Source: Hyphomicrobium_A sp963728165
GTDB lineage: Bacteria; Pseudomonadota; Alphaproteobacteria; Rhizobiales; Hyphomicrobiaceae
DNA: 64,000 nt
Reading direction: 5' to 3'
Assembly (NCBI GenBank): GCA_963728165.1
Contig: CAVSIY010000007.1
Span: 248,001-312,000, forward strand
In this document: one piece after another, positions 1 to 8,642 of the stretch
Layout of the letters: every line of letters starts with the position of its first letter
How positions within the stretch are numbered: position 1 is the stretch's first letter
Position numbers and translations under genes: made by a program
Notes under the pieces: generated by a model
What the model was told of the DNA's origin: nothing
The model's input: the letters and a program-made list of their open reading frames with translations, nothing else
Databases searched by the model: none

Positions 1-819
1 GATCTCGGCACCGGACCCGGCGCGGCGCTGCAGGCGCAAGCGCTGCATCTGATCGCGGAAGCCGAGAAGCTCGCCTATGCCGACCGCAACCGCTACATGG
101 GCGATCCCGATTTCGTGACCATTCCAGACGGCCTGCTCGATCCCGGCTATCTCAAAGAGCGCCGCGCGCTGATCGATCCCTTGAAGACGATGGAGAACGT
201 GCTCCCTGGCGTGCCGCCGGGGCTCAAGCAACAGTCGTTCGGCCGCGACGCCACGCGCGAGCGCCCCGGCACGAGCCACATCTCCATCATCGACGATGAC
301 GGCAATGCGCTCGCCATGACGACGACCATCGAGGGCGCCTTCGGCTCGCACAACTGGGCGGCGGGCTTCCTCTTGAACAACGAGCTGACCGACTTCTCGT
401 TTCGTCCCACCGATGCCGAAGGTCAACCGGTGGCGAACGCCGTGGGGCCGGGCAAGCGCCCGCGCAGCTCCATGGCGCCCACCATCGTGTTCGATGCCAA
501 GGGGAATGTCTTTGCCGTGCTCGGCTCCCCTGGCGGCAGCAGCATCATCCTCTACGTGGTCAAGACGCTCGTTGCGCTCCTCGATTGGGGCATGGACCCG
601 CAGCAGGCTGCCGACCTGTTGAACTTCGGCAGCAAGGGCCACGGCTTCGAGATCGAGCTCGCGGGCCCCGCGGTGTGGACCGCCTTGAGGCTCAAGCCGT
701 TCGGCCACACGATCGTGCCCGAGCTCATGAACTCGGGCACGCACATTGTCATGCGCCGCGGCGACCGCCTCGAGGGCGGAGCCGACTGGCGCCGCGAAGG
801 CGCCGCGCTGGGGGATTGA
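1..819 (+). CDS. ggt: gamma-glutamyltransferase, 3' part (start outside window)
   Basis: Reading frame 1 is open from the first base, so the gene begins upstream. GGT cleaves the gamma-glutamyl bond of glutathione and related compounds; it is an Ntn hydrolase that cuts itself into two subunits, normally in the periplasm. Visible here are the end of the large subunit and the whole small subunit. The nucleophile Thr is in the motif GTSH (codon at 271-273), followed by NALAMTTT, the oxyanion-loop SS in PRSSM and the GSPGGS loop, all standard for the family. The small subunit is of usual length (about 180 residues). thiO follows after 9 bases on the same strand, so the two may be co-transcribed, though no functional link is known. 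Confidence 0.93.
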   Translation, partial: DLGTGPGAALQAQALHLIAEAEKLAYADRNRYMGDPDFVTIPDGLLDPGYLKERRALIDPLKTMENVLPGVPPGLKQQSFGRDATRERPGTSHISIIDDDGNALAMTTTIEGAFGSHNWAAGFLLNNELTDFSFRPTDAEGQPVANAVGPGKRPRSSMAPTIVFDAKGNVFAVLGSPGGSSIILYVVKTLVALLDWGMDPQQAADLLNFGSKGHGFEIELAGPAVWTALRLKPFGHTIVPELMNSGTHIVMRRGDRLEGGADWRREGAALGD

Positions 820-828
820 GGCAAGCCC

Positions 829-1824
829 ATGACCTCGCGTGCGATCACCGTCCGCGGCGCCGGCATTCTCGGCCTCTGGCAGGCGTTGACGCTTGCCCGC
901 GCTCATCACCGCGTGCGTCTCCTCGAGGCGAGTGAGGAGCCTTTCGCGCGTGCGGCGAGCCTCTATGGCGCCGCGATGCTGGCGCCGGAACGGGAGGCGG
1001 AGACCGCGCCACCGCGCTTGCGTGAGCTGGGAGGCGAGGGGATCGCGCTGTGGCGCGCTCTCTATCCCGACCTCGTCACCGCAGGAAGCCTCGTCGTCGC
1101 TGCCGCACGCGACCGCGTGGAGCTTGAGCGTTTCGCCAAGCGCACGCAGGGCCATGAGAGCCTCGATGCCAAGGCGCTGCAGACTTTCGAGCCCGACCTC
1201 GCGGGGCGTTTCTCCTCAGCACTTTTCTTCGCGCAAGAGGCGCACATGCCGGCACCCGCCGCGCTCGCCTTCATGCTCTGCGAGGTGCGGCGCGCCGGCG
1301 TGGAGGTGCGCTTCGGCGTCAGTGGCGCGCCCGACGACGGCGATGTGATCATCGACTGCCGCGGTCTTGCCGCGCGCGATTGCCTTGCCGACTTGCGCGG
1401 CGTGCGCGGCGAGCGCCTGATCGTGCGCTCGCGCGAGATCGCGCTGAGGCGGCCGGTGCAGCTCCTGCATCCGCGCCACCCGCTCTACATCGTGCCGTGG
1501 GGCGATGGCCGCTACATGATCGGCGCCACCGTGCTCGAGACCGAGAACGACGGCCCCGTCACGGTGCGCTCGGCGCTGGAGCTTTTGGGCGCGGCCTATG
1601 CCGTGCACCCCGCCTTCGGCGAGGCCGAGATCCTCGACCTCGGCGCCGGCGTGCGCCCCGCCTTTCCCGACAACATGCCGCGCGCGATCGTGACCGAGGA
1701 GGGACGACGCATCTTCGTCAACGGCGCCTACCGCCACGGCTTCCTGCTGGCGCCCGTGCTGGCGAAGGCGGTGGCCGATTATCTCGAAACGGGCGCGCCG
1801 TCGGAGCTGGTCGTCGTGCGCTAG
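829..1824 (+). CDS. thiO: glycine oxidase-type FAD oxidoreductase ThiO
   Basis: 331-residue D-amino-acid-oxidase-family protein. ThiO oxidises glycine to iminoacetate, a precursor of the thiazole ring of thiamine. The N-terminus carries an FAD-binding beta-alpha-beta fold (VRGAGILGLWQA, about residues 8-19), and a C-terminal FAD-contact segment contains GAYRHGFLLAPV. The link to thiamine is inferred mainly from thiS, thiG and thiE lying about 1 kb downstream on the same strand. thiO is cut off from them by one gene on the opposite strand, so it probably has its own transcript (perhaps with ggt). A generic FAD amino-acid oxidase cannot be excluded. Confidence 0.85.
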   Translation: MTSRAITVRGAGILGLWQALTLARAHHRVRLLEASEEPFARAASLYGAAMLAPEREAETAPPRLRELGGEGIALWRALYPDLVTAGSLVVAAARDRVELERFAKRTQGHESLDAKALQTFEPDLAGRFSSALFFAQEAHMPAPAALAFMLCEVRRAGVEVRFGVSGAPDDGDVIIDCRGLAARDCLADLRGVRGERLIVRSREIALRRPVQLLHPRHPLYIVPWGDGRYMIGATVLETENDGPVTVRSALELLGAAYAVHPAFGEAEILDLGAGVRPAFPDNMPRAIVTEEGRRIFVNGAYRHGFLLAPVLAKAVADYLETGAPSELVVVR

Positions 1825-1839
1825 GAGCGCAGGCGCGCC

Positions 1840-2613
1840 TCAGGTCACGACCGTCGCCTTGGCACCCATCATGGCCTGGATCTGTCGCAGCGCGCGCGAT
1901 GCCCGCCACACGTGCTCGATGCGGAACACCTCGTTGCCGCCACCGAAGATGGCGATCTTGCCCTCGATATCGCTGGTGCCGAGCCCGAGGATGCCGAGGC
2001 CCAGGATCTTGTGCGCCAGGATGTCGTCGCTGAAGCGCGTGAGCCGCACGTGCATCACCGAGTAGCTCTCGGGCGCGCGTCCTAAGATGCTGGCGAAGCG
2101 CTGCACCCGCTCGATCTGCGACCCGCGGAAGCGCCAGAAGCTCAAGCGGTCGACGACGAACACGATGACGAGCCAGACCACGCACAGGGCCGAGGACACC
2201 ATCATGTAGAAGGCGAGGTTCATGTGGACGAGGATCGTCGGCGGGGTCTTGAACAGCCCGTCGATGCTCATCACGAACTGCGTGCCCACGGCCGCTGCCG
2301 CCAACAGCAGAATCAGCAGGATCGCGCCCACGCCGCGCGCCTTCACCGTGGTGGCGAGCGCGGTGAACAGCAGCAGGATGGTGAAGGAGATGCCGAGCCA
2401 GGGCGCGGGGAAGATAAGCAGCGGCTTGCCGGCGCCGATGGCGAACGTCTCGCCTTGCGCGTAGGTCAGCAGCGCGCAGAAAAACCCGTAGGCCCAGACG
2501 ACCCACCAATAGAGGATGGGAGAGTGCGGATAGACGCGGACCTCGGTCGGTGCTCCCGCCACGGCCGGAGCCGCAGCCATCCCCGGTGCCGTCTCAACCC
2601 CCGTCGACGCCAT
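1840..2613 (-). CDS. conserved multi-pass membrane protein of unknown function
   Basis: 257 residues. An Ala/Pro-rich N-terminus of about 25 residues is followed by four or so hydrophobic segments (around residues 33-50, 63-85, 93-110 and 130-155). After these comes a soluble C-terminal part of about 100 residues with the short repeated stretch LGLGILGLGTSDIEGKI. I do not recognise a characterised family. The gene lies tail to tail with thiO (15 bases apart) and head to head with thiS, splitting an otherwise collinear thiamine cluster. Nothing in the sequence links it to thiamine metabolism. Confidence 0.8.
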   Translation of the reverse strand: MASTGVETAPGMAAAPAVAGAPTEVRVYPHSPILYWWVVWAYGFFCALLTYAQGETFAIGAGKPLLIFPAPWLGISFTILLLFTALATTVKARGVGAILLILLLAAAAVGTQFVMSIDGLFKTPPTILVHMNLAFYMMVSSALCVVWLVIVFVVDRLSFWRFRGSQIERVQRFASILGRAPESYSVMHVRLTRFSDDILAHKILGLGILGLGTSDIEGKIAIFGGGNEVFRIEHVWRASRALRQIQAMMGAKATVVT

Positions 2614-2819
2614 GGCGCCTCCCCAGCCCCTTTGCCAGGGCTATCTTGGTTGCTTATCTAGTTAAAGTCTCCCCGGCCGCCGATATTCATGGCATCGGGG
2701 TGTGACAGCTGTCAACGCGAAGGCGAAGGCGGTCAGCGCGTCTTGAGGTTTCCCGGCGAATTCTGTTGAATTGGTGCAAAGCGGTAGCAAAGGCCACGGC
2801 CGCTGAGAGGCTATCACCC

Positions 2820-3041
2820 GTGACGGACACGACGAGCCCTGACCGGACGATCATCGTGAACGGCGATCCGCTCGCGACGCGCGCTGGCACGCTTGCCGAG
2901 CTGTTGGCCGAGCTGGGGCACGCCGGCCGGCGGGTGGCCACGGCCCGCAACGGGGATTTCGTGCCCGAGGGCGCGCGGGTCGCAACGCCGCTTCAGCGCG
3001 GCGACAGAATTGAGATCGTCTCAGCCCGCCACGGCGGCTAG
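2820..3041 (+). CDS. thiS: sulfur carrier protein ThiS
   Basis: Small ubiquitin-like carrier ending in the diagnostic Gly-Gly (ARHGG), which is adenylated and converted to a thiocarboxylate that delivers sulfur for the thiazole of thiamine. The core IIVNGDPL...LAELLAELG is typical. I chose GTG 2820 because GAGAGG at 2805-2810 sits 9 bases upstream and the product (73 residues) fits the family. The frame also stays open to an ATG at 2766, which would add 18 residues with no family support. thiG starts 19 bases downstream. Confidence 0.9.
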   Translation: MTDTTSPDRTIIVNGDPLATRAGTLAELLAELGHAGRRVATARNGDFVPEGARVATPLQRGDRIEIVSARHGG

Positions 3042-3060
3042 GCGCAAGGCTTATGAGCAC

Positions 3061-3903
3061 ATGAACGCCATCGAACCAACGGCCAGGGCCGAGAGCGTCC
3101 TTTCGCTCTACGGTGTCGAGCTTGCCTCGCGGCTCCTGCTCGGAACCGCGCAGTATCCCTCGCCGCACGTGCTCGCGCGTGCGGTGGAGGCCTCCGGCGC
3201 GCAGCTCGTCACCGTGTCGCTGCGCCGCGAGCAGGCGCGCGGGCGCACGGGCGAGCGGTTCTTGGAGCTGATCGCGGGACTGGGCGTGCGCGTGCTGCCC
3301 AACACCGCCGGCTGCCGTACGGTGAAAGAGGCGGTGACGACGGCGCACATGGCGCGCGAGCTGCTTGCCACCGACTGGCTGAAGCTGGAGGTGATCGCCA
3401 ACGACGACACGCTGCAGCCCGAGGTCTTCGGTCTGGTCGAGGCGGCGGCCATTCTCTCCAAGGACGGTTTCAAGGTGCTGCCCTATACGACCGAGGACCT
3501 GTCGGTCGCCGAGCGGCTGCTGGCTGCCGGCTGCGAGGTCCTGATGCCGTGGGGCGCGCCGATCGGCTCCGGCCGCGGGCTCGCCAACCCTTATGCACTG
3601 AAAAGCCTGCGCGCCTACTTTCCCAGCGTGCCGCTCGTCATCGACGCCGGCATCGGCGCGCCCTCGCACGCGGCGGCGGCGATGGAGATGGGCTACGACG
3701 GCGTGCTGCTCAACACGGCCGTGGCCAAGGCCGGCGATCCCGTGCGCATGGCGGTCGCGTTCGCGAAGGCCATCGAGGCCGGCCGCGCCGCCTACGAGTT
3801 GGGCCTGATCGGCATGCGCGACATGGCCGAGCCGTCGACGCCGGTCGCCGACACGCCGTTCTTCGATCTCGGGGCCCCTTCGGGCAAGCGCGGCGATGAG
3901 TGA
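3061..3903 (+). CDS. thiG: thiazole synthase ThiG
   Basis: 280-residue TIM-barrel enzyme that condenses deoxyxylulose-5-phosphate, iminoacetate (from ThiO) and ThiS-thiocarboxylate into the thiazole phosphate of thiamine. The Schiff-base lysine is Lys108 in DWLKLEVI. The LLLGTAQYPS, VLPNTAGC, MPWGAPIGSG and DAGIGAPSHAA motifs are all present. The ATG at 3061 gives normal family length; the frame is open further upstream through thiS but without relevant sequence. The 3' end overlaps thiE by 8 bases, so translation is probably coupled. Confidence 0.95.
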   Translation: MNAIEPTARAESVLSLYGVELASRLLLGTAQYPSPHVLARAVEASGAQLVTVSLRREQARGRTGERFLELIAGLGVRVLPNTAGCRTVKEAVTTAHMARELLATDWLKLEVIANDDTLQPEVFGLVEAAAILSKDGFKVLPYTTEDLSVAERLLAAGCEVLMPWGAPIGSGRGLANPYALKSLRAYFPSVPLVIDAGIGAPSHAAAAMEMGYDGVLLNTAVAKAGDPVRMAVAFAKAIEAGRAAYELGLIGMRDMAEPSTPVADTPFFDLGAPSGKRGDE

Positions 3904-4567
3904 GCGCGCTGCCTTTGGCCTCGACGTCTTCTATCCGATCGTCCCCGACGCCGATTGGCTGGCCCGCATCGTGCCGCTCGGCGTGCGCACGGTTCAGCTC
4001 AGAGTGAAGGATGCGGATCGCGCTACCATCACGCGCCAGATCGAAGCGGGCCTGGCCCTGGCGCGCGCAAACGGCTGCCAGCTCATCGTCAACGATTATT
4101 GGCGCGAGGCGATTTGTACCGGCGCCGACTACGTCCACCTCGGCCAAGAGGATCTCGCTACAGCCGACGTGCGCGCCATCAAGGCGGCAGGGATTCGCCT
4201 CGGGGTTTCTACCCACAGCGAGGCGGAGCTCGAGACCGCGCTGGCGGCCGCGCCCGACTACGTAGCGCTGGGGCCCATCTACAAGACGAAGCTCAAAGTG
4301 ATGCAATGGGCGCCGCAAGGTCTGGATACGATCGGCCGCTGGAAGGCGCGCATCGGCAATTTGCCGCTGGTTGCGATCGGCGGCATCACCCCGGACCGCG
4401 CGCCGGGCGTGATTGCTGCAGGTGCGCAATCCGCAGCCGTGATTACCGATTTCTTGACGGCGTCCGATCCAGAGGCACGCGTTCAGTCGTGGCTCGACTG
4501 GGCGGCCGCGGCGCGCCGGGGTGTGTCCGTTCCGTCCACAGAGGAGCGCGACGGCACGATCCGTTGA
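3896..4567 (+). CDS. thiE: thiamine-phosphate synthase ThiE
   Basis: 223 residues, TIM barrel. ThiE joins the thiazole phosphate and the pyrimidine pyrophosphate to make thiamine phosphate, the step after ThiG. Typical motifs are VQLRVKD, LIVNDYW, DYVHLGQEDL, GVSTHSEAE, DYVALGPIYKTK and VAIGGITPDR. The first codons overlap the end of thiG by 8 bases, making thiS-thiG-thiE one operon. No thiC or thiD is in the window. Confidence 0.94.
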   Translation: MSERAAFGLDVFYPIVPDADWLARIVPLGVRTVQLRVKDADRATITRQIEAGLALARANGCQLIVNDYWREAICTGADYVHLGQEDLATADVRAIKAAGIRLGVSTHSEAELETALAAAPDYVALGPIYKTKLKVMQWAPQGLDTIGRWKARIGNLPLVAIGGITPDRAPGVIAAGAQSAAVITDFLTASDPEARVQSWLDWAAAARRGVSVPSTEERDGTIR

Positions 4568-4680
4568 TATTGCCGCAGCGTCTGCGCTTGCGCTCACGCG
4601 GCGCTGGCTTCAAATAAGAGTAACAAATATATGTTCGAGATCGTCTCGGTGCGTGCCGGGCCGGCAACACGAGCGTGCGA

Positions 4681-5673
4681 ATGGCATTTCGGTTCAAGCT
4701 CGCGGAACCTTTCGAGGACGGCGTCAAGCGGATCGCCCGCGAGCAAATCGAGCGCGCGCACGCCCAGCTCAAGTCGCCGGACGATACCGTCGTCGCCGTG
4801 CACGAGACGCGCAAGTCGCTAAAGCGGCTGCGGGCGCTTTTGCGTCTCATCCGGCCCGCGCTGGGTGAAGCTGACTTTCGTGATGAGAACGCCAAGCTGC
4901 GTGAGATCGGCGCCGGCCTGTCGAGCGCGCGCGACCGCCACGTTCTGCTCGAGACACTCGCCAAGCTCGAGGCGAACGCCGACCTGGCGCGCAAGGGCCT
5001 CGGCGAGGCGGTGCGCAATGTTGTCCACCAAATGAACGGCAAAGAGAGCCCTGCCGTCGAGGCGGCCGCGATGAAGCAGGCGCAAGGGCGCCTCAACGAG
5101 GCCAAGAAGCGGTTTGCGCAGCTTCGGCTCGAGGGCAAAGGCTTCGAGATCGTGGGGCCCGGGCTCGAGGCGAGCTACCGCAAGGCGCGCCGCGCGCTGC
5201 ACCGGGCTTATGCGGAGCCTTCCGATGAGGCTTTTCACGAGTGGCGCAAGGGGATCCAGCAGCACTGGCGGCACATGGCCTTGCTCGTGCGCGCCTGGGA
5301 GGGGTGTTTAGTCGCCCGGATCGCCGAGGCGCGCGCCCTGTCGCAACTCTTGGGCGACGACCACGATCTGGCGTTGCTCGTCGGCTTCGTCCATTCGGAG
5401 CGGGCCTGCGGGCTGAGCTCCGCCCAGGTCACGGCCGTCGAGAAGCTGGCGCGCCAGCGTCAGGGAGAGCTGCGTACGCTGGCTCAGCCAAAGGGCGTTC
5501 GCCTTTTTGCCGAAGGGGCAAGAAGCCTGCGGCGCAGGATCGGCGCCTACTGGGACGCCGCCGTCGTGCTCAAGGAGCACGAGCCCGAGGCGGAGGAGCC
5601 CAAAGAGACGCCGAAGAAGCCGCAGCGCCAACCCGCGGCCCGCCGGCGCCCTGCCATCGCGCAGCCCTCTTAA
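4681..5673 (+). CDS. CHAD domain protein
   Basis: 330 residues, almost entirely alpha-helical and rich in Arg/Lys/His, matching the CHAD domain. CHAD proteins bind polyphosphate and are often found near inorganic polyphosphate or CYTH genes; no CYTH domain is fused here. Diagnostic stretches are VHETRKSLKRLRALLRL (about residues 40-56), the paired histidine helix FHEWRKGIQQHWRHMALL (about 180-197) and LGDDHDLALL. The C-terminus is a charged Pro/Lys tail. ATG 4681 was chosen; a GTG two codons earlier (4675) is also possible. There is no clear Shine-Dalgarno sequence. Confidence 0.88.
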   Translation: MAFRFKLAEPFEDGVKRIAREQIERAHAQLKSPDDTVVAVHETRKSLKRLRALLRLIRPALGEADFRDENAKLREIGAGLSSARDRHVLLETLAKLEANADLARKGLGEAVRNVVHQMNGKESPAVEAAAMKQAQGRLNEAKKRFAQLRLEGKGFEIVGPGLEASYRKARRALHRAYAEPSDEAFHEWRKGIQQHWRHMALLVRAWEGCLVARIAEARALSQLLGDDHDLALLVGFVHSERACGLSSAQVTAVEKLARQRQGELRTLAQPKGVRLFAEGARSLRRRIGAYWDAAVVLKEHEPEAEEPKETPKKPQRQPAARRRPAIAQPS

Positions 5674-5793
5674 GTCGCGCGCCGGGCAAGCGCCATCACG
5701 CCCATCGAGGCTTTGCAACGGCACGTATAGGGCACATATTCGCCTCATCACCCTTTTGCTGCCCCCGCTCCGCCGCCGACCGCGAGGACGACC

Positions 5794-6855
5794 GTGAACG
5801 AGATAGAAGCGAGCGCCCGGTTCGAGAGCGGCGGCGCGGCATGGCCCGCCGGACATCCGCAAGTGCCGCATGGGCGCATCGGCATTCTGTTGCTCAATCT
5901 GGGCACGCCCGATGCCACCGACTACTGGTCGATGCGCCGCTACTTGAAGGAGTTCCTGTCGGACCGGCGCGTCATCGAGGTGCCGCGCTGGAAGTGGTGG
6001 CCCATCCTCAACCTGATCATTCTCTCGGTGCGGCCCGGGCGCAAAGGCAAGGACTACGCCACCATCTGGAACAATGAGCAAAACGAGGGACCGCTCAAGA
6101 CCATCACGCGGGCGCAGGCCGAGCACTTGCGCACAGTGTTTGCCGGCGACGCGCGCATCGAGGTCGACTGGGCCATGCGCTATGCCAGCCCGACGACCGA
6201 CAGCCGCCTGCGGGCGCTGCAGCAGCGCGGCTGCGACCGCATCCTTCTGGTGCCTCTCTACCCCCAGTACGCGGCGGCGACGACGGCGACGGCCTGCGAT
6301 CAGGCGTTTCGCACGCTGATGAAGTTGCGCTGGCAGCCGGCGGTGCGGGTGGCGCCGAGCTACCACGACGATCCCGCCTACATCGACGCGGTCGCCGCCT
6401 CCATGCGCCGCGGGCTCGCCGCGCTCGACTTCGAGCCCGACGTGATGATCGCCACCTTCCACGGCATGCCGCAGGCCTATCTGGAGGCGGGCGACCCCTA
6501 TCATTGCCAGTGCCAGAAGACCTCGCGACTGCTGCGCGAGCGGCTGGGCTGGCCCGAGGACAAGTGGCTCACGACCTTCCAGTCGCGCTTCGGCACCGAT
6601 CCCTGGCTGCAGCCTTATACCGACGAGACCGTCAAGCGGCTCGCGTCAGAAGGCGTCAAGCGGCTCGCTCTGGTGGCACCTGGGTTCTCCGCCGACTGCC
6701 TGGAGACGCTGGAGGAGCTCGACAAGGAGAACCGCCATTATTTCGAGGAGGGCGGCGGCGAGAAGTTTGCCTATCTGCCGGCGCTCAACGACAGCCCCGA
6801 GGGCATGCGCGCGATCGAGGCGGTCGTGCGGCGCGAGCTGCAAGGCTGGCTTTGA
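5794..6855 (+). CDS. hemH: ferrochelatase
   Basis: 353 residues starting at GTG 5794. HemH inserts ferrous iron into protoporphyrin IX, the last step of protoheme synthesis. The catalytic histidine is His223 in ATFHGMPQ, and the acidic helix LETLEELD (about 303-310) supplies the conserved glutamate. The N-terminal GILLLNLGTPD and the central VPLYPQYAAATTAT are family signatures. Length is normal. It stands alone between the CHAD gene and an opposing lipoprotein gene whose stop lies 9 bases beyond. Confidence 0.96.
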   Translation: MNEIEASARFESGGAAWPAGHPQVPHGRIGILLLNLGTPDATDYWSMRRYLKEFLSDRRVIEVPRWKWWPILNLIILSVRPGRKGKDYATIWNNEQNEGPLKTITRAQAEHLRTVFAGDARIEVDWAMRYASPTTDSRLRALQQRGCDRILLVPLYPQYAAATTATACDQAFRTLMKLRWQPAVRVAPSYHDDPAYIDAVAASMRRGLAALDFEPDVMIATFHGMPQAYLEAGDPYHCQCQKTSRLLRERLGWPEDKWLTTFQSRFGTDPWLQPYTDETVKRLASEGVKRLALVAPGFSADCLETLEELDKENRHYFEEGGGEKFAYLPALNDSPEGMRAIEAVVRRELQGWL

Positions 6856-6864
6856 GGCCAAGCG

Positions 6865-7374
6865 TCAGTTCTTGTCGCAATAGCCGTCAACATAGACGCC
6901 CGGCCCGACCGAGTAGCCGGCGACCCACTTGCATTGGGAGAGCCCCTTGCAGTCGGCTTCGCCTGTGCCTTCGCATTTCCCCATCTGTCGAAGATTTGGC
7001 ATGCGCGGCAGGATAGGCGCGGAATCCTGCGGGTCGTTTTGCGATGCCAGCGCCGGGGACGCACCCTCCGGCGCTGTCAGAAGGGTGCCCTCCGGCGTCA
7101 GTGTCGGCGCGGCTTGCTCGCGGACCTGAGCCCGGGAGGCCGCGCGGGACGCCTGCTTGCCGCGCTCAGGCTGCGACGTGGCTTTCGCCACGGCCGATGG
7201 GTCCGGCTTGCGTTTGGGCAGCGGCACGGCCCGACCCGTGTTTCCAAGCTGCGCGGCCGCCTCCTGCGGAAGCTCGATGGTGACGGTCTCGAACTTGGAG
7301 ATCGGCGCGTCCGATTGGGCGCAGGCAGAAACCGCCAAGGCCAGGGATACATACCGGAAGGCACCAACGCGCAT
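6865..7374 (-). CDS. putative lipoprotein with C-terminal Cys-rich segment
   Basis: From ATG 7374 the product (169 residues) begins with a signal peptide ending in AVSAC, a plausible though not ideal lipobox with the lipidated Cys near residue 17. The frame is open up to 7482, but the extra 36 residues add a second hydrophobic stretch and look less natural. The middle is a low-complexity Ala/Pro/Lys linker. The last 40 residues contain four or more cysteines (KCEGTGEADC, SQCKW, GYCDKN) that could form disulfides in the periplasm. Function unknown. Confidence 0.7.
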   Translation of the reverse strand: MRVGAFRYVSLALAVSACAQSDAPISKFETVTIELPQEAAAQLGNTGRAVPLPKRKPDPSAVAKATSQPERGKQASRAASRAQVREQAAPTLTPEGTLLTAPEGASPALASQNDPQDSAPILPRMPNLRQMGKCEGTGEADCKGLSQCKWVAGYSVGPGVYVDGYCDKN

Positions 7375-7482
7375 CGTCCACCAGCGGCTAACGGAGCAGG
7401 TAATCGCTGCCCATGTGACCAAAACCGATGCAACCCAGACTATTCCATGGCGGTCGGCCGCGCGCAGCCATGTCTGTTCCAT

Positions 7483-7586
7483 AAGTAACTGCTTTTAAAG
7501 ATATTTTTAACTATATTTTTGCAACCCGGGGCTAGCTTCAGGCTGGTGCGTCGCGCTTTGCGTAGGCCTCCCGAAAAGGACCGTCC
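7483..7586. promoter_or_regulatory. AT-rich divergent intergenic region
   Basis: About 100 bases between the divergent lipoprotein and SPFH genes. Positions 7492-7520 are almost pure A/T, in sharp contrast to the G+C-rich surroundings, so the region probably holds promoters for both genes. A Shine-Dalgarno-like AAAAGGA lies at 7574-7580 before the SPFH start. I cannot assign exact -35/-10 boxes. Confidence 0.45.
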
Positions 7587-8576
7587 ATGGACACTAACAC
7601 CCTCAATCCGCTTTCCGGCGGCTTCGAAATCCTCGGGATCCTTCTTATCCTACTGGCCGTCGCGGCGCTGTGGTCGACCGTCAAAATCGTGCCCCAGGGC
7701 CGGAACTACACGGTGGAAAACTTCGGCCGCTACACGCGCACACTGCAGCCGGGCCTGCACATCCTGATCCCGATCATGGAGCGCGTCGGCACGCGCATGA
7801 ACATGAAGGAGCAGGTGCTCGATATTCCGAGCCAGGACGTCATCACCCGCGACAACGCCATGGTGCGCGTCAACGGCGTGACCTTCTTCCAGGTGCTGAA
7901 TGCGGCGCGTGCCGCCTACGAGGTCGACCAGCTCGAGCCCTCGATCATCAACCTCACCATGACCAATGTGCGCACCGTCATGGGCTCGATGGACCTCGAC
8001 GAGCTGTTGTCGAACCGCGACAAGATCAATGCCCAGCTGCTGCACGTCGTCGACCAGGCGACGGAAGCCTGGGGCATCAAGGTGACACGCATCGAGATCA
8101 AGGACATCGATCCCCCGCGCGACCTCGTCGACAGCATGGCGCGCCAGATGAAGGCCGAGCGCGAGAAGCGCGCGCAGATCCTGGAGTTGGAAGGTCTGCG
8201 CCAGGCCGCGATCCTGCGCGCCGAGGGCGAGAAGCAGGCCGTGGTGCTGCAGGCCGAGGGCCGGCGCGAGGCGGCCTTCAAGGACGCCGAGGCGCGTGAG
8301 CGCTCGGCTGCCGCCGAGGCCAAGGCGACGCAGCTCGTTTCCGATGCCATCGCGGCCGGCAACGTGCAGGCGATCAACTATTTCGTCGCCAACAACTACA
8401 TTAAGGCGCTGGAGTTGCTGGCCAAAGCGCCAAATCAGAAGGTCATCATGATGCCGCTCGAGGCCTCTGCCGTCATCGGCTCCATTGCCGGGCTTGCGCA
8501 GATCACGGGCGAGGCGTTCGGCGGCGGTGGCCCGGCGCCGGCACCGGTGCGGCGGGGCAGCGTTCCACAGGCTTAG
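7587..8576 (+). CDS. SPFH/Band 7 (stomatin/QmcA-like) membrane protein
   Basis: 329 residues. One N-terminal transmembrane helix (about residues 13-30) is followed by an SPFH domain (KIVPQGRNYTVENFGRYTRTLQPGLH and onward) and a long coiled coil rich in Glu/Arg/Ala (about 180-260). Such proteins form large ring- or cage-like assemblies on the inner membrane and often pair with NfeD proteins, whose genes follow directly here. The C-terminal GGGPAPAPVRRG tail is flexible. Likely first gene of an SPFH-NfeD-NfeD operon. Role in membrane organisation is inferred from the family. Confidence 0.92.
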   Translation: MDTNTLNPLSGGFEILGILLILLAVAALWSTVKIVPQGRNYTVENFGRYTRTLQPGLHILIPIMERVGTRMNMKEQVLDIPSQDVITRDNAMVRVNGVTFFQVLNAARAAYEVDQLEPSIINLTMTNVRTVMGSMDLDELLSNRDKINAQLLHVVDQATEAWGIKVTRIEIKDIDPPRDLVDSMARQMKAEREKRAQILELEGLRQAAILRAEGEKQAVVLQAEGRREAAFKDAEARERSAAAEAKATQLVSDAIAAGNVQAINYFVANNYIKALELLAKAPNQKVIMMPLEASAVIGSIAGLAQITGEAFGGGGPAPAPVRRGSVPQA

Positions 8577-8642
8577 TTCGCTTTGGGAAAGGCAGATGCG
8601 TGTCTGCTATGCTGCGGGGGCGTCGGATGGGAGGTCTGAGCC

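Noticed and set aside
2695..2822. TPP riboswitch before thiS (GGGGTG and CTGAGA motifs present)
   Set aside because: The two motifs are about 100 bases apart, and the required downstream CTGAT...GGATAAT...GTAGGGA part is missing. CTGAGAGG is better explained as the thiS ribosome-binding site.
2885..2896. Sigma-54 promoter (TGGCAC followed by TTGC)
   Set aside because: Spacing is 2 bases instead of 5, and it lies inside thiS.
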